Assembly (NCBI RefSeq): GCF_041734645.1
Contig: NZ_CP162010.1
Coordinates: forward strand, 1,302,001-1,366,000
Direction: 5' to 3'
DNA: 64,000 nucleotides
From: Rodentibacter sp901420285
Lineage (GTDB): Bacteria > Pseudomonadota > Gammaproteobacteria > Enterobacterales > Pasteurellaceae
Positions 8,518 through 16,892 of this stretch are shown one piece after another. A model generated the notes under the pieces. It searched no databases and was not told the DNA's origin. It saw nothing but the letters and a program-made list of their open reading frames with translations. Position 1 is the first letter of the stretch. Each line of letters begins with the position of its first letter. The position numbers and the translations under genes are program-made.

Positions 8518-8533
8518 ACACAATATATCGGGA
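8518..8533. promoter_or_regulatory. Possible third NrdR box overlapping the nrdD ribosome site
   Basis: ACACAATATATCGGGA matches at 13 of 16 positions and again lies exactly 32 bases on. It overlaps the Shine-Dalgarno region (GGGAG 8530-8534). Confidence 0.45.
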
Positions 8534-8540
8534 GCATACA

Positions 8541-10664
8541 ATGAGTACATTTTCTATTATCAAGCGTGACGGTTCACGTGCAGATTTTGAAATTCAACGC
8601 ATCATTAACGCCGTCAAAAAAGCCGCAAATGCGGTCAATATTTCCGATGAATTTTATTGCCATCAAATCGGGCAAGATGTCGGCAACGAAATTTTTACTC
8701 ATTATCAAGGCGAAATCGATATCAATCAGATCCAAAAAATCGTCGAAGATAAACTCATGGCGAGTTGCTATCCGCAGATAGCGCGCGCTTATATCGAATA
8801 TCGTCATGACCGCGATTTGGCCCGCGAAAAACGCAGCCAACTCACCAAAGAAATCGAGGGCTTGATTGAACAAAGCAATGTGGAATTACTTAATGAAAAT
8901 GCCAATAAAGACGCCAAAGTCATTCCAACTCAGCGCGATTTGCTCGCCGGCATCGTGGCGAAACATTATGCCAAACATTACATTCTGCCGCGCGATGTAG
9001 TGGAAGCCCACGAAAAAGGGGAAATTCACTATCACGATTTAGATTACGCGCCGTTTTTCCCAATGTTTAACTGTATGTTGGTAGATCTAAAAGGCATGCT
9101 TTCTCGCGGTTTCAAAATGGGTAATGCGGAAATCGAACCGCCGAAATCAATTGGCACAGCAACGGCGGTTACGGCGCAAATTATCGCACAAGTGGCAAGC
9201 CATATTTACGGCGGTACCACCATTAACCGCATTGATGAAGTGCTCGAACCTTACGTGCAAATCAGCTACGAAAAACATTTAAAAAATGCACAAGATTGGA
9301 AAGTGCCCGATGCCGAGGGCTACGCCAAAGCGCTCATTGAAAAAGAATGTTTTGATGCCTTTCAATCTTTAGAATATGAAGTCAATACATTGCATACATC
9401 CAACGGTCAAACGCCTTTTGTAACCTTCGGTTTCGGCCTAGGCACGAGTTGGCAAGCGCGCTTAATTCAACAAGCCATTTTGAAAAATCGCATTCGCGGC
9501 TTGGGTAAAAATCACAAAACACCGGTGTTCCCAAAACTCGTGTTCACGATTAAAAAAGGCTTAAACCAAGCAGAAGGCGAGCCGAATTACGACATCAAAC
9601 AACTCGCTTTGGAATGTGCATCTAAACGTATGTATCCGGATATTCTCAATTACGACCAAGTGCTGAAAGTCACCGGTTCTTTCAAAGCACCGATGGGCTG
9701 TCGCAGTTTCTTAGGGGCTTATGAAGAAAACGGTGAAGAAATTCATGACGGACGCAATAATTTAGGTGTAGTAAGTTTGAATCTTCCGCGTATCGCTCTG
9801 GAATCTAAAAACGAAGCTGATTTCTACCGCATTTTAGACGAACGTTTAAATCTTGCTAAAAAAGCCTTAATGACTCGTATTGCCCGTCTAGAAAATACGA
9901 AAGCGCGCGTAGCGCCGATTCTTTATATGGAAGGCGCGTGTGGCGTACGCTTGAAGGCTGACGACAAGATCGCACAGATTTTTAAAAACGGCCGCGCTTC
10001 CATTTCCCTCGGTTACATCGGAATCCACGAAACGATTAACGCGCTTTATCACCGAGGTCACATTTTTGACGACGAACAACTGCGCGAAAAAGGCATCGCC
10101 ATCGTGCGCCATTTAAACCAAGCAGTAAAACGTTGGCAAAAAGAAACCGGCTACGCATTCAGTCTTTACTCCACCCCAAGTGAAAACCTATGCGACCGAT
10201 TCTGCCGCCTCGACACCAAACGATTTGGCATCATCGAAGGCGTAACCGACAAAGGTTATTACACCAACAGCTACCATTTAGACGTGGAAAAGAAAGTCAA
10301 TCCTTATGACAAACTGGATTTTGAAATGGCATACCCACCATTGGCTTGCGGCGGTTTTATTTGCTACGGCGAATATCCGAACATTCAACATAATTTAAAA
10401 GCCTTGGAAGACGTGTGGGATTACAGCTACGACCGCGTCCCTTACTACGGTACCAACACGCCAATTGACGAATGCTACGAATGCGGTTTCACCGGCGAAT
10501 TCGAATGCACCAGCAAAGGCTTCGTTTGCCCGAAATGCGGCAATCACGACAGCACCAAAGTGTCCGTTACGCGCCGTGTGTGCGGATATTTAGGCAGCCC
10601 GGACGCCCGCCCGTTCAATGCCGGAAAACAGGAAGAAGTTAAACGGAGAGTGAAACATCTTTAA
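8541..10664 (+). CDS. nrdD: Anaerobic ribonucleoside-triphosphate reductase (class III)
   Basis: Reduces NTPs to dNTPs without oxygen using a glycyl radical. The 707-residue protein starts with an ATP-cone (FSIIKRDGSRADFEIQRI), carries the zinc site CYECGF...CPKCG near residues 644-665 and the glycyl radical motif RVCGYLG with Gly at about 681. Start ATG 8541 has GGGAG 6 bases upstream; an earlier in-frame codon at 8502 falls within the operator. The activase nrdG does not follow. Regulation by NrdR is strongly suggested by the boxes upstream, with FNR and Fur less certain. Confidence 0.97.
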   Translation: MSTFSIIKRDGSRADFEIQRIINAVKKAANAVNISDEFYCHQIGQDVGNEIFTHYQGEIDINQIQKIVEDKLMASCYPQIARAYIEYRHDRDLAREKRSQLTKEIEGLIEQSNVELLNENANKDAKVIPTQRDLLAGIVAKHYAKHYILPRDVVEAHEKGEIHYHDLDYAPFFPMFNCMLVDLKGMLSRGFKMGNAEIEPPKSIGTATAVTAQIIAQVASHIYGGTTINRIDEVLEPYVQISYEKHLKNAQDWKVPDAEGYAKALIEKECFDAFQSLEYEVNTLHTSNGQTPFVTFGFGLGTSWQARLIQQAILKNRIRGLGKNHKTPVFPKLVFTIKKGLNQAEGEPNYDIKQLALECASKRMYPDILNYDQVLKVTGSFKAPMGCRSFLGAYEENGEEIHDGRNNLGVVSLNLPRIALESKNEADFYRILDERLNLAKKALMTRIARLENTKARVAPILYMEGACGVRLKADDKIAQIFKNGRASISLGYIGIHETINALYHRGHIFDDEQLREKGIAIVRHLNQAVKRWQKETGYAFSLYSTPSENLCDRFCRLDTKRFGIIEGVTDKGYYTNSYHLDVEKKVNPYDKLDFEMAYPPLACGGFICYGEYPNIQHNLKALEDVWDYSYDRVPYYGTNTPIDECYECGFTGEFECTSKGFVCPKCGNHDSTKVSVTRRVCGYLGSPDARPFNAGKQEEVKRRVKHL

Positions 10665-10702
10665 TTTCCTAAATTCTTTGTTCTAAATCCTACCCCAAAT
10701 AA

Positions 10703-10711
10703 AAGTGCGGT
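10703..10711 (+). repeat. Hin-type uptake signal core
   Basis: AAGTGCGGT followed by the A/T-rich flank ACATTTTTAAA typical of the extended uptake sequence; intergenic after nrdD. Confidence 0.8.
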
Positions 10712-10775
10712 ACATTTTTAAAAAATTTTCGAAATTATGTCGCGATGACACAACGCTAAAATGACCTCACCAAAC

Positions 10776-10809
10776 AGCACCGCATTGGAAGCCTCTTCAA
10801 TGCGGTGCT
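10776..10809 (+). repeat. 12-mer inverted pair, terminator-like hairpin after nrdD
   Basis: AGCACCGCATTG and CAATGCGGTGCT arms followed by ATTTTT. The next inner pair is G-T, a G-U wobble only in the plus-strand transcript. Confidence 0.85.
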
Positions 10810-10987
10810 ATTTTTGGATGCGAATGCATATATCGCTCAGATGGTTTTTCCATTTGGTCACACCGAAAGTTTTTGAAAATATACCGCGCTTGTTATGCTC
10901 TCAGCATGCCAAAACATGCCATCATTTTGGCGCATCACTAAAATTCCGCTAAAATAACCCGCATTTTTTCTCCAATTAAGGAACGCC

Positions 10988-11848
10988 ATGTCAAACACAC
11001 TCAGCCATTTAATCGAATTGTTAAAATTAGAAAAAATCGACGATTTAATTTTCCGCGGCGCCAGCCAAGATTTAGGATTTCGCCAAGTTTTCGGCGGTCA
11101 AGTCGTCGCCCAAGCCTTATCCGCCGCCATGCAAGTAGCGCCGACGGAACGCATTTTGCATTCTTGTCATGCCTATTTTCTTGCGCCCGGCGACAGCCAA
11201 TATCCGATTATTTACGATGTAGAAACTTTGCGCGAAGGCAGAAATTTCTCCGCCTTGCGCGTGAAAGCAATTCAGCATAAAAATCCGATTTGCCATGTAA
11301 CGGCATCCTTCCAAATGCCGGAGGACGGCTTTGAGCATCAAAGTGTGATGCCTGATGTCGGGCAGCCGGAAAGTTTTATTGATGAAAATGCGATGCTGCA
11401 AAAAGTCGCACAAAGTTTGCCTTCGCCATTAAAAGAAAAATTTGCGGCGGAACGTCCTTACGAGATTCGCACCAAATATCTAAACAACCCGTTCAACGGC
11501 ACCGCATTGCCGCCGCAACAATATTCGTGGTTTAAAACCCACGGCACGGCGCCTCTTGAACAAAAAATTCAGCAATGTTTACTTGCCTATTTTTCCGATT
11601 TTCACTGTATCTTAACTGCATTGCACCCGCACAAAAAAGGCTTCCTGCAGCAAGGTATGAAAGTGGCCACCATCGATCACAACATTTGGTTCCACCGCCC
11701 GTTCGATTTGAATCACTGGCATTTACACGCCATCGAAAGCAATAACGCCTTTGGTGGTCGCGGTTTGGCGCGCGGGCAAATTTTCTCGCAAGACGGCAAA
11801 CTGATTGCCACTACGCAACAAGAAGGTTTAATTCGTTATCAATCATAA
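10988..11848 (+). CDS. tesB: Acyl-CoA thioesterase II
   Basis: Hydrolyses acyl-CoA esters in the cytoplasm. The 286-residue protein has the double hot-dog arrangement of TesB: N-terminal FRGASQDLGFRQVFGGQVVA and C-terminal VATIDHNIWFHRPFDLNHWH with the expected catalytic Asp, and LIATTQQEGLIRYQ with the C-terminal Gln. Length equals the E. coli enzyme. The ATG follows AAGGA by 6 bases. A near-copy of the 12-mer (11498-11509, 11 of 12) is read NGTAL. The DUF455 gene follows after 20 bases, probably co-transcribed. Confidence 0.94.
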   Translation: MSNTLSHLIELLKLEKIDDLIFRGASQDLGFRQVFGGQVVAQALSAAMQVAPTERILHSCHAYFLAPGDSQYPIIYDVETLREGRNFSALRVKAIQHKNPICHVTASFQMPEDGFEHQSVMPDVGQPESFIDENAMLQKVAQSLPSPLKEKFAAERPYEIRTKYLNNPFNGTALPPQQYSWFKTHGTAPLEQKIQQCLLAYFSDFHCILTALHPHKKGFLQQGMKVATIDHNIWFHRPFDLNHWHLHAIESNNAFGGRGLARGQIFSQDGKLIATTQQEGLIRYQS

Positions 11849-11868
11849 TCGCCTTTTAAGGAAAAAAT

Positions 11869-12726
11869 ATGCAAACCGAATTTTGGCAAAAAGTCATGCA
11901 AGCCTTGCAGGAAACCGATCCGCAAAAGAAATGCGCATTAGTGAATACGCTTTACGACGATGTTTTGCCTACCATCAATTTAACCTGCCCCGACGATTTC
12001 CCCATTGTCGCGGCGCATGAAAATATTGCGGGCTTTCCCGCCAAACCGCATTTAGTCGCGCCGAAAGATGTGCCGAAACGCGCTTTTGCCACGACAGAAG
12101 GCTATGCCGCCACGCTGCACGCCATTGCCCATATCGAATTTAACGCGATCAATTTAGGTCTGGATGCCGCTTGGCGATTTGGACGCAATGCGCAAAACGA
12201 ATTGGAAGACGGTATGATGTTCGTAAAAGATTGGTTACGCGTGGCACGTGAAGAAAGCACACATTTTGCCTTGGTGAACGAACACTTAAAAACCCTCGGT
12301 TATCAATACGGCGACTTTGAAGCGCACGCCGGGCTTTGGGAAATGGCGCAAGCCACTGCCCATGATATTTGGGAACGTATGGCATTGGTGCCGCGCGTAT
12401 TAGAAGCGCGCGGGCTGGACGCCACGCCCATACTGCAAGAAAAAATCGCCCAACGAAAAGATTTCAATGCGGTGCGCATTTTGGATGTCATTTTGCGTGA
12501 CGAAATCGGCCATGTGTACATCGGTAATCATTGGTATCACGCCCTTTCGGCCAAATGCGGACTCGACGCGATGCAATGTTTCACCGAACTTTTGCACAAA
12601 TATCGCATTGTAATTTTTAAAGGCGTGATTAACACGGACGCACGAATTCAAGCGGGCTTCACCCAACACGAACTCGATTGGATTTATGAAGTGGAACAGA
12701 CCTTAAAATCTTATATAAAAAAATAA
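11869..12726 (+). CDS. DUF455 ferritin-like protein
   Basis: Unknown function; 285 residues. Helical segments carry paired Glu and His residues typical of ferritin-like diiron folds: HIEFNAINLGLDA, EESTHFALVNEHL and RDEIGHVYIGNHWYH. The H. influenzae homologue, as I recall, lies in the same place after tesB. An AAGGA ribosome site precedes the ATG. Codons near 12465 hold an 11-of-12 copy of the 12-mer (read FNAV). A hydrolase or tRNA-modification role similar to MiaE has been suggested for such folds, but nothing here decides it. Confidence 0.82.
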   Translation: MQTEFWQKVMQALQETDPQKKCALVNTLYDDVLPTINLTCPDDFPIVAAHENIAGFPAKPHLVAPKDVPKRAFATTEGYAATLHAIAHIEFNAINLGLDAAWRFGRNAQNELEDGMMFVKDWLRVAREESTHFALVNEHLKTLGYQYGDFEAHAGLWEMAQATAHDIWERMALVPRVLEARGLDATPILQEKIAQRKDFNAVRILDVILRDEIGHVYIGNHWYHALSAKCGLDAMQCFTELLHKYRIVIFKGVINTDARIQAGFTQHELDWIYEVEQTLKSYIKK

Positions 12727-12739
12727 AAGTCCTGATCTC

Positions 12740-12783
12740 AAAACAGCACCGCATTGAAACCGGCTCCGATGCGGTGCTGTTTT
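12740..12783 (+). repeat. 12-mer inverted pair, terminator-like hairpin
   Basis: Arms AAAACAGCACCGCAT / ATGCGGTGCTGTTTT. The next inner pair is T-G, a U-G wobble in the plus transcript. Here the flank is CAG/CTG rather than TAG/CTA, so pairing is kept. Confidence 0.86.
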
Positions 12784-12862
12784 ATGGGGTCATTTTAGTG
12801 TTGGGCGGCAATAGAACATCCTGCAAATGTCGAGCACGATTTTATTTTCCAAATAACAGACA

Positions 12863-12890
12863 CAAAAAAGCCCTCGAATTTCGAGGGCTT
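12863..12890 (-). terminator. rpsO terminator
   Basis: Arms AAGCCCTCGAA / TTCGAGGGCTT; on the minus strand the stem is followed by TTTTTT. It lies just after the rpsO stop. Confidence 0.88.
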
Positions 12891-12911
12891 GATTTTTTAT
12901 CGTAATAAAAA

Positions 12912-13181
12912 TTAACGACGTAAACCTAAACGAGCGATGGTGCTTTGGTATAAAGCCAGATCAGTGCGTTTTAAGTAGTCTAAAAGTTTACGACGACGAG
13001 AAACCATACGTAATAAACCACGGCGACCATGGTGGTCTTTTTTGTGCTCTGCAAAGTGAGCTTGTAAGTGGTTGATTTGTGCGGTTAATAATGCGATTTG
13101 AACTTCAGATGAACCGGTATCTTTCGCATCACGACCAAATTCAGCAACGATTGCTGCTTTTTTTTCAGTACTTAGAGACAT
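12912..13181 (-). CDS. rpsO: 30S ribosomal protein S15
   Basis: Primary 16S rRNA-binding protein of the small subunit platform. The 89-residue sequence has the S15 landmarks GSSEVQIALLTAQINHL, HKKDHHGRRGLLRMVSRRRK and LDYLKRTDLALY. AGGAG precedes the ATG. It has its own promoter (13256-13284) and terminator. The pnp gene that follows in E. coli is absent here. Confidence 0.98.
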   Translation of the reverse strand: MSLSTEKKAAIVAEFGRDAKDTGSSEVQIALLTAQINHLQAHFAEHKKDHHGRRGLLRMVSRRRKLLDYLKRTDLALYQSTIARLGLRR

Positions 13182-13255
13182 GTTTTACTCCTAAAAGGTA
13201 GGGTTGTTGATACATCATTCGCCGATCTCTAACTCAGCGATGACAAGAGGCCCGC

Positions 13256-13284
13256 ATTCTAGCGGTGAATACGCCCAAATGCAA
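13256..13284 (-). promoter_or_regulatory. rpsO promoter (sigma-70 type)
   Basis: On the minus strand TTGCAT, 17 bases, TAGAAT; predicted start near 13249, giving a leader of about 68 bases before rpsO. Confidence 0.65.
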
Positions 13285-13287
13285 GAT

Positions 13288-14010
13288 TTATTCCGGTAAA
13301 AAGCCGTGATTTTGAATGACTTGTTTAGCTCGTTGTGAATGTAAAAGTTGGAAAAATTCGATCGCACTTTTTGTTGGATTTAATAAGGCACTGACATATT
13401 CCGCTTTCACCTCGAGTTCAGGCGGAAATTCATAGACTAAAAATTCGCCGGTTTTTGATTGAGTTTTATAATGTGCGTAGCCAATCATCATGTCCGCATA
13501 ACCGTTCGATAATAAATAATGAGATGCGATTTGCCCCGCCGGCACAACACTTGGCTTATCGCCCCCCACCAACTGTAACGCCCGTTGTTTTAAAGATTCG
13601 CCTTGCGTTGGAAAAAGCGTTTCGATTTTGTCAAACAATTGCCAGGTGTAATCACCGCAAGGATCGCAAACCGGCGTAGAAGTAGCCAACCGCAAAGTAC
13701 GGTCGAATAGTAGCTTGAAAACGGAGTTACGAAATAGCACCGCATTGGAGGTCGTTAAAACAAGCCGATTAAAGGCCGTTACAGCCTGTTGATAAAGCCT
13801 TTTGTTTCGCGCCAATATCTCTATGTTGTTACGATTGGCGCTGATAAATACATCGCAAGTTTCGCCTTGTTCGATACGTTGACGCAATAATCCGGCCGGC
13901 CCCAAAATCAGTTCAATTTTAACCGAATAAGTTTGTTTAAAAACTTCCGCCAATTCTTGCAACGCATACCGAAAACTGCCGGCGCTAAAAATTCGGATGG
14001 ATTCCATCAA
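13288..14010 (-). CDS. ModA-like substrate-binding domain protein without signal peptide
   Basis: Looks like a molybdate/tungstate-binding protein of the ModA/WtpA type: FSAGSFRYALQELAEVFKQ at the start, then EQGETCDVFISANRN, TSTPVCDPCGDYTW and VVPAGQIASHYLLSNGYADM. At 240 residues it is the size of mature ModA but begins directly with the domain: no signal peptide, no lipobox. It overlaps molC by 4 bases, so it is last in the mol operon. Possible roles are a cytoplasmic oxyanion-binding protein or a component that lost its export signal. One 12-mer copy is read NAVL. H. influenzae has a homologue in the same place, as I recall. Confidence 0.65.
   Translation of the reverse strand: MMESIRIFSAGSFRYALQELAEVFKQTYSVKIELILGPAGLLRQRIEQGETCDVFISANRNNIEILARNKRLYQQAVTAFNRLVLTTSNAVLFRNSVFKLLFDRTLRLATSTPVCDPCGDYTWQLFDKIETLFPTQGESLKQRALQLVGGDKPSVVPAGQIASHYLLSNGYADMMIGYAHYKTQSKTGEFLVYEFPPELEVKAEYVSALLNPTKSAIEFFQLLHSQRAKQVIQNHGFLPE
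13736..13747 (+). repeat. 12-mer copy inside the ModA-like gene
   Basis: Exact AGCACCGCATTG preceded by AAAT; the minus-strand gene reads AAT GCG GTG CTA, encoding NAVL. Confidence 0.85.
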
Positions 14011-14777
14011 GGCTCCTGATTAAGCAAGGTTTTATACAAAGGCACAAAATGTGTAAAAGCGGATTGTTGATATTGTGCCGGCTGCTCTAACATCGGCAAA
14101 TGAAAAAGTGCAGTTAAATTTTTGGTTGTTAACACCTTTTTCGTTTCACCAAATTGAATATTCTGTTTAATCATCAATAAGGTTTTATTTGCTACCGCGA
14201 CGGCATGATTAGGTTGGTGCGTGGTAAAAGCGATGGTCATTTGTCGCGTTTTGACAAGATCTTTTAACAAAGTCAACACCACATCTTGATTGGCGAGATC
14301 CAGTGCCGATGTCGGTTCATCCAACAACATTAATTTGCATTCGGAAGCAATGGCGCGGGCAATTAAAATCAGCTGTCGCTGCCCGCCTGAAAGTGAAGCA
14401 AATTCACGATTTGCTAAATGACTCAAGTTCAAATAATCCAGCGCCTGCATAGCGATTTGGTAATCATGCAATTTTGGTTTGGCAAACGTATTAATGTGGG
14501 TAGAACGCCCCATCAGCACGATATCCAACACGGAATAAGCAAAAGGCGAAGAAAAAAATTGAGGTACAAAACCGATGGATTGATGCACCTCAATCTTGCC
14601 CTGAATCGGGCGATGAATACCAAGTAGCAAATCCAATAAGGTACTTTTGCCACAACCGTTTTGCCCTAAAATCGCGAGAATATCGCCTTGTTTCAGCGCA
14701 AAATTGAGTTGTTTAAACAGAAAGTTTTCTGCTTGGTAATAAAAGCCCAGATTTTCCACCAAAAGCGCGTTATTCAT
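14007..14777 (-). CDS. molC: Molybdate/tungstate ABC transporter ATPase MolC
   Basis: ATP-binding subunit of a class II importer that moves molybdate and tungstate across the inner membrane in H. influenzae. The 256-residue protein has Walker A GQNGCGKSTL near residue 38, signature LSGGQRQLILIARA, Walker B LMLLDEPTSALD and H-loop FTTHQPNHA. It resembles FecE/BtuD-type ATPases. It overlaps molB by 8 bases and the ModA-like gene by 4, supporting one transcript. Confidence 0.9.
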   Translation of the reverse strand: MNNALLVENLGFYYQAENFLFKQLNFALKQGDILAILGQNGCGKSTLLDLLLGIHRPIQGKIEVHQSIGFVPQFFSSPFAYSVLDIVLMGRSTHINTFAKPKLHDYQIAMQALDYLNLSHLANREFASLSGGQRQLILIARAIASECKLMLLDEPTSALDLANQDVVLTLLKDLVKTRQMTIAFTTHQPNHAVAVANKTLLMIKQNIQFGETKKVLTTKNLTALFHLPMLEQPAQYQQSAFTHFVPLYKTLLNQEP

Positions 14778-15783
14778 TCATGCCTCCGCGTTTTAGCTTA
14801 TACACTAATACGCCAAACAACGGCGCACCGATAAGTGCGGTCAAAATACTGATTGGAATTTCGGCATCGGACAGCGAACGCGCAACATTGTCCACCAGCA
14901 ACATATAAACCGCGCCGACAAGCATAGTGCAAGGCAATAAACGTTGATGATTGGCACCGACCAACATACGGCTAAGATGAGGAATAATGAGTCCGACCCA
15001 GCCAATACTGCCACTAATTGCCACCTGACACGCCACTAACGAACCGCTTAAAAAGATCACTAACCAACGTAATGGCGCCACTTTCACACCTAAAGCTTTG
15101 GCTTCTTTGTCGTCTAACGACAGTAAATTCAAGCGCCAGCTTAAGCCCAGCAAAATCGAGCTACACGCTAAAAACGGGACAAAGAAAAAAGTGAATTTTT
15201 CCCAGTTAGAGGTAGCAAAGCTGCCCATTAACCAAAACACAATGCTCGGCAATTTTTCTTCTGTGTCGGAAATGTATTGCAATAAACTAACGAGCGCAGA
15301 AAAAAGCCCGCTTAAAATCATACCGATGAGAATCAACATCAACAGGCTACGTTGATTAAATTTGAAACTAAATAGAAAAACTAAGGCAAGTGTGCCGAAG
15401 CCAAATAAAATCGTGGTAGCAAATAAGCCATACAAACTAAACCCGAAAAAAATCGCCAACGTACCACCAAAAGCAGAACCGGAGGTCACACCGATAATAT
15501 GCGGATCGACCAATGGGTTACGAAAAATGCCTTGTAATACCACTCCACTCAACGCCAAACCGGCGCCCACGCAAAGTGCGGTGAAAATTCGAGGTAAACG
15601 CACTTGAAAAATCACTTGCTGTTGCACCGGGTCAATCTCAAGTGCGGTGGCTTTTGCCCACAGAATTTGTCCAATTTGTGATACAGACAAGGAATACCGC
15701 CCGATTCCCAAAGAAATCAAGGCGGTAATCACAAGCAATAAAGTTAAACCGATAAGGATTTTTGAATAGTTACTTAGCTGCAT
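14770..15783 (-). CDS. molB: Molybdate/tungstate ABC transporter permease MolB
   Basis: FecCD/BtuC-type permease of 337 residues with about ten membrane helices. Family stretches are RLPRIFTALCVGAGLALSGV near residue 62, NPLVDPHIIGVTSGSAFG near 90 and GSIGWVGLIIPHLSRMLVG near 258. It overlaps molA by 14 bases and molC by 8. Three Hin-type uptake cores lie inside it. Assignment to the Mol system rests on position beside molA and modABCD; the fold alone would also fit iron or cobalamin uptake. Confidence 0.88.
   Translation of the reverse strand: MQLSNYSKILIGLTLLLVITALISLGIGRYSLSVSQIGQILWAKATALEIDPVQQQVIFQVRLPRIFTALCVGAGLALSGVVLQGIFRNPLVDPHIIGVTSGSAFGGTLAIFFGFSLYGLFATTILFGFGTLALVFLFSFKFNQRSLLMLILIGMILSGLFSALVSLLQYISDTEEKLPSIVFWLMGSFATSNWEKFTFFFVPFLACSSILLGLSWRLNLLSLDDKEAKALGVKVAPLRWLVIFLSGSLVACQVAISGSIGWVGLIIPHLSRMLVGANHQRLLPCTMLVGAVYMLLVDNVARSLSDAEIPISILTALIGAPLFGVLVYKLKRGGMNE
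14833..14841 (+). repeat. Hin-type uptake signal core
   Basis: AAGTGCGGT inside molB, followed by CAAAATACT. Confidence 0.7.
15574..15582 (+). repeat. Hin-type uptake signal core
   Basis: AAGTGCGGT followed by GAAAATT, inside molB. Confidence 0.75.
15640..15648 (+). repeat. Hin-type uptake signal core
   Basis: AAGTGCGGT inside molB, 66 bases from the previous core. Confidence 0.7.
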
Positions 15784-16825
15784 TGTCGGCTTTGTAAGAC
15801 GTGCGGTAGAATTTTTGATAATAATCGTTCACCATTTTATCTAAATCTACGTCTTGGAAACGTTGCGGATAAAGGGCTTTTGCCAACCACACTTCACCCA
15901 ATGCTAAGGCTTCCGGCATTGGATACCCCCAAGCTTTGGCGTATTCCGGCATCAATAAAACTTTTTTATCTTTTACCGCCTGAATATTCGCCCAGCCCTG
16001 ATCATTCAAAATTTGCGGTACCACATCAGGATAACGATCCTGCACCAAAATTACCGCAGGATTCCATTCCAACACATTTTCCAAAGAAACCTGCTTGAAA
16101 CCTTTGATGGTTGCTGCTGCGACGTTATAAGCGCCCGCGTGTTCTAACATGAGACCGGTATATTTGCCTGAACCATAAGTATTTAAATCCGGATTTGCCA
16201 TATAAGTACGTACGCGTTTATCGGCAGGGATATCGCTTAGACGATCTGCCAATAATTTACGATTAGCAAAGGCAGCTTTCACTAATTCATCACCTTGTTG
16301 TTTTTTCTCAAACACTTCCGCGATCAGTTCAATGCCCTGTTTTAAGCCGTCATTATAGGCTTTATCTTCATCGCTTAAGGTTGGGTTAAGTTTGCCTTTT
16401 TCGCCCGCTTCGCCGGTACGCAACGAAATTGCTACTACCGGAATATTCACGTCAGTGATTTGTTTAATCATTTCCGGTGGTGCGTAGTTAGTCACAAACA
16501 CGACATCCGGTTTTAATGCCAACAGGCTTTCAATATTTACGGAATTTAAATCACCCGGCATTGCCATTTTTTCTAATTCCGGCGCAAGACGAACATAATT
16601 TTTGCCTAGCTGTTTTTTCCAGTTAGAAAGCACGCCTACAACTTGTTTTGTAGCATCTAATTGTACGGCGATATTTAGAGTTTGGTGCTGCAATACCACC
16701 GCGCGATTAATGTGATCAGGAATGGTAACTTTGCGATCAAGTTGGTCGGTAATTACGCGATCAGCTAAAGCTGAAAAAGAAAGGGTGCCGAGTAAACCGG
16801 CAAGAATGAGTGATTTAAATTTCAT
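15770..16825 (-). CDS. molA: Molybdate/tungstate-binding protein MolA
   Basis: Periplasmic binding protein of the MolBC importer, a class III (helical backbone) binding protein that in H. influenzae binds molybdate and tungstate with low affinity. The product is 351 residues from ATG 16825, which follows AAGGA; an earlier in-frame codon at 16858 is unlikely. A signal peptide (MKFKSLILAG...SALA) is followed by the two-lobe fold with ALKPDVVFVTNYAPPE and EWNPAVILVQDRYP. It begins 68 bases after modD and has its own ModE-like site. Confidence 0.9.
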   Translation of the reverse strand: MKFKSLILAGLLGTLSFSALADRVITDQLDRKVTIPDHINRAVVLQHQTLNIAVQLDATKQVVGVLSNWKKQLGKNYVRLAPELEKMAMPGDLNSVNIESLLALKPDVVFVTNYAPPEMIKQITDVNIPVVAISLRTGEAGEKGKLNPTLSDEDKAYNDGLKQGIELIAEVFEKKQQGDELVKAAFANRKLLADRLSDIPADKRVRTYMANPDLNTYGSGKYTGLMLEHAGAYNVAAATIKGFKQVSLENVLEWNPAVILVQDRYPDVVPQILNDQGWANIQAVKDKKVLLMPEYAKAWGYPMPEALALGEVWLAKALYPQRFQDVDLDKMVNDYYQKFYRTSYKADNAAK

Positions 16826-16868
16826 TTTGATATCCTTCTTAAAAAAAGAAGCCTGCATTATACATTAA

Positions 16869-16891
16869 GTTATATAAAGCAAGAATATAAT
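16869..16891. promoter_or_regulatory. Candidate ModE operator upstream of molA
   Basis: Half-sites GTTATAT and ATATAAT separated by 9 bases, between the modD stop and molA. Similar to the site upstream of modA and to E. coli ModE half-sites (CGTTATAT). Confidence 0.5.
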
Positions 16892-16892
16892 A

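Larger units (their letters stand above)
8139..8540. other. grpE-nrdD intergenic region
   Basis: 402 bases holding the grpE 3' hairpin (8203-8246), candidate FNR and Fur sites (8338-8383) and three NrdR-like boxes (8454-8533) before nrdD. No gene seen. Confidence 0.6.
10665..10987. other. nrdD-tesB intergenic region
   Basis: 323 bases with one Hin-type uptake core (10703-10711) and one 12-mer hairpin (10776-10809). A T-rich promoter-like stretch precedes tesB. No gene seen. Confidence 0.5.

Noticed and set aside
10761..10952. Plus-strand frame of 63 codons after nrdD
   Set aside because: It crosses the 12-mer hairpin; its peptide is only translation of the repeat plus noise, with no ribosome site.
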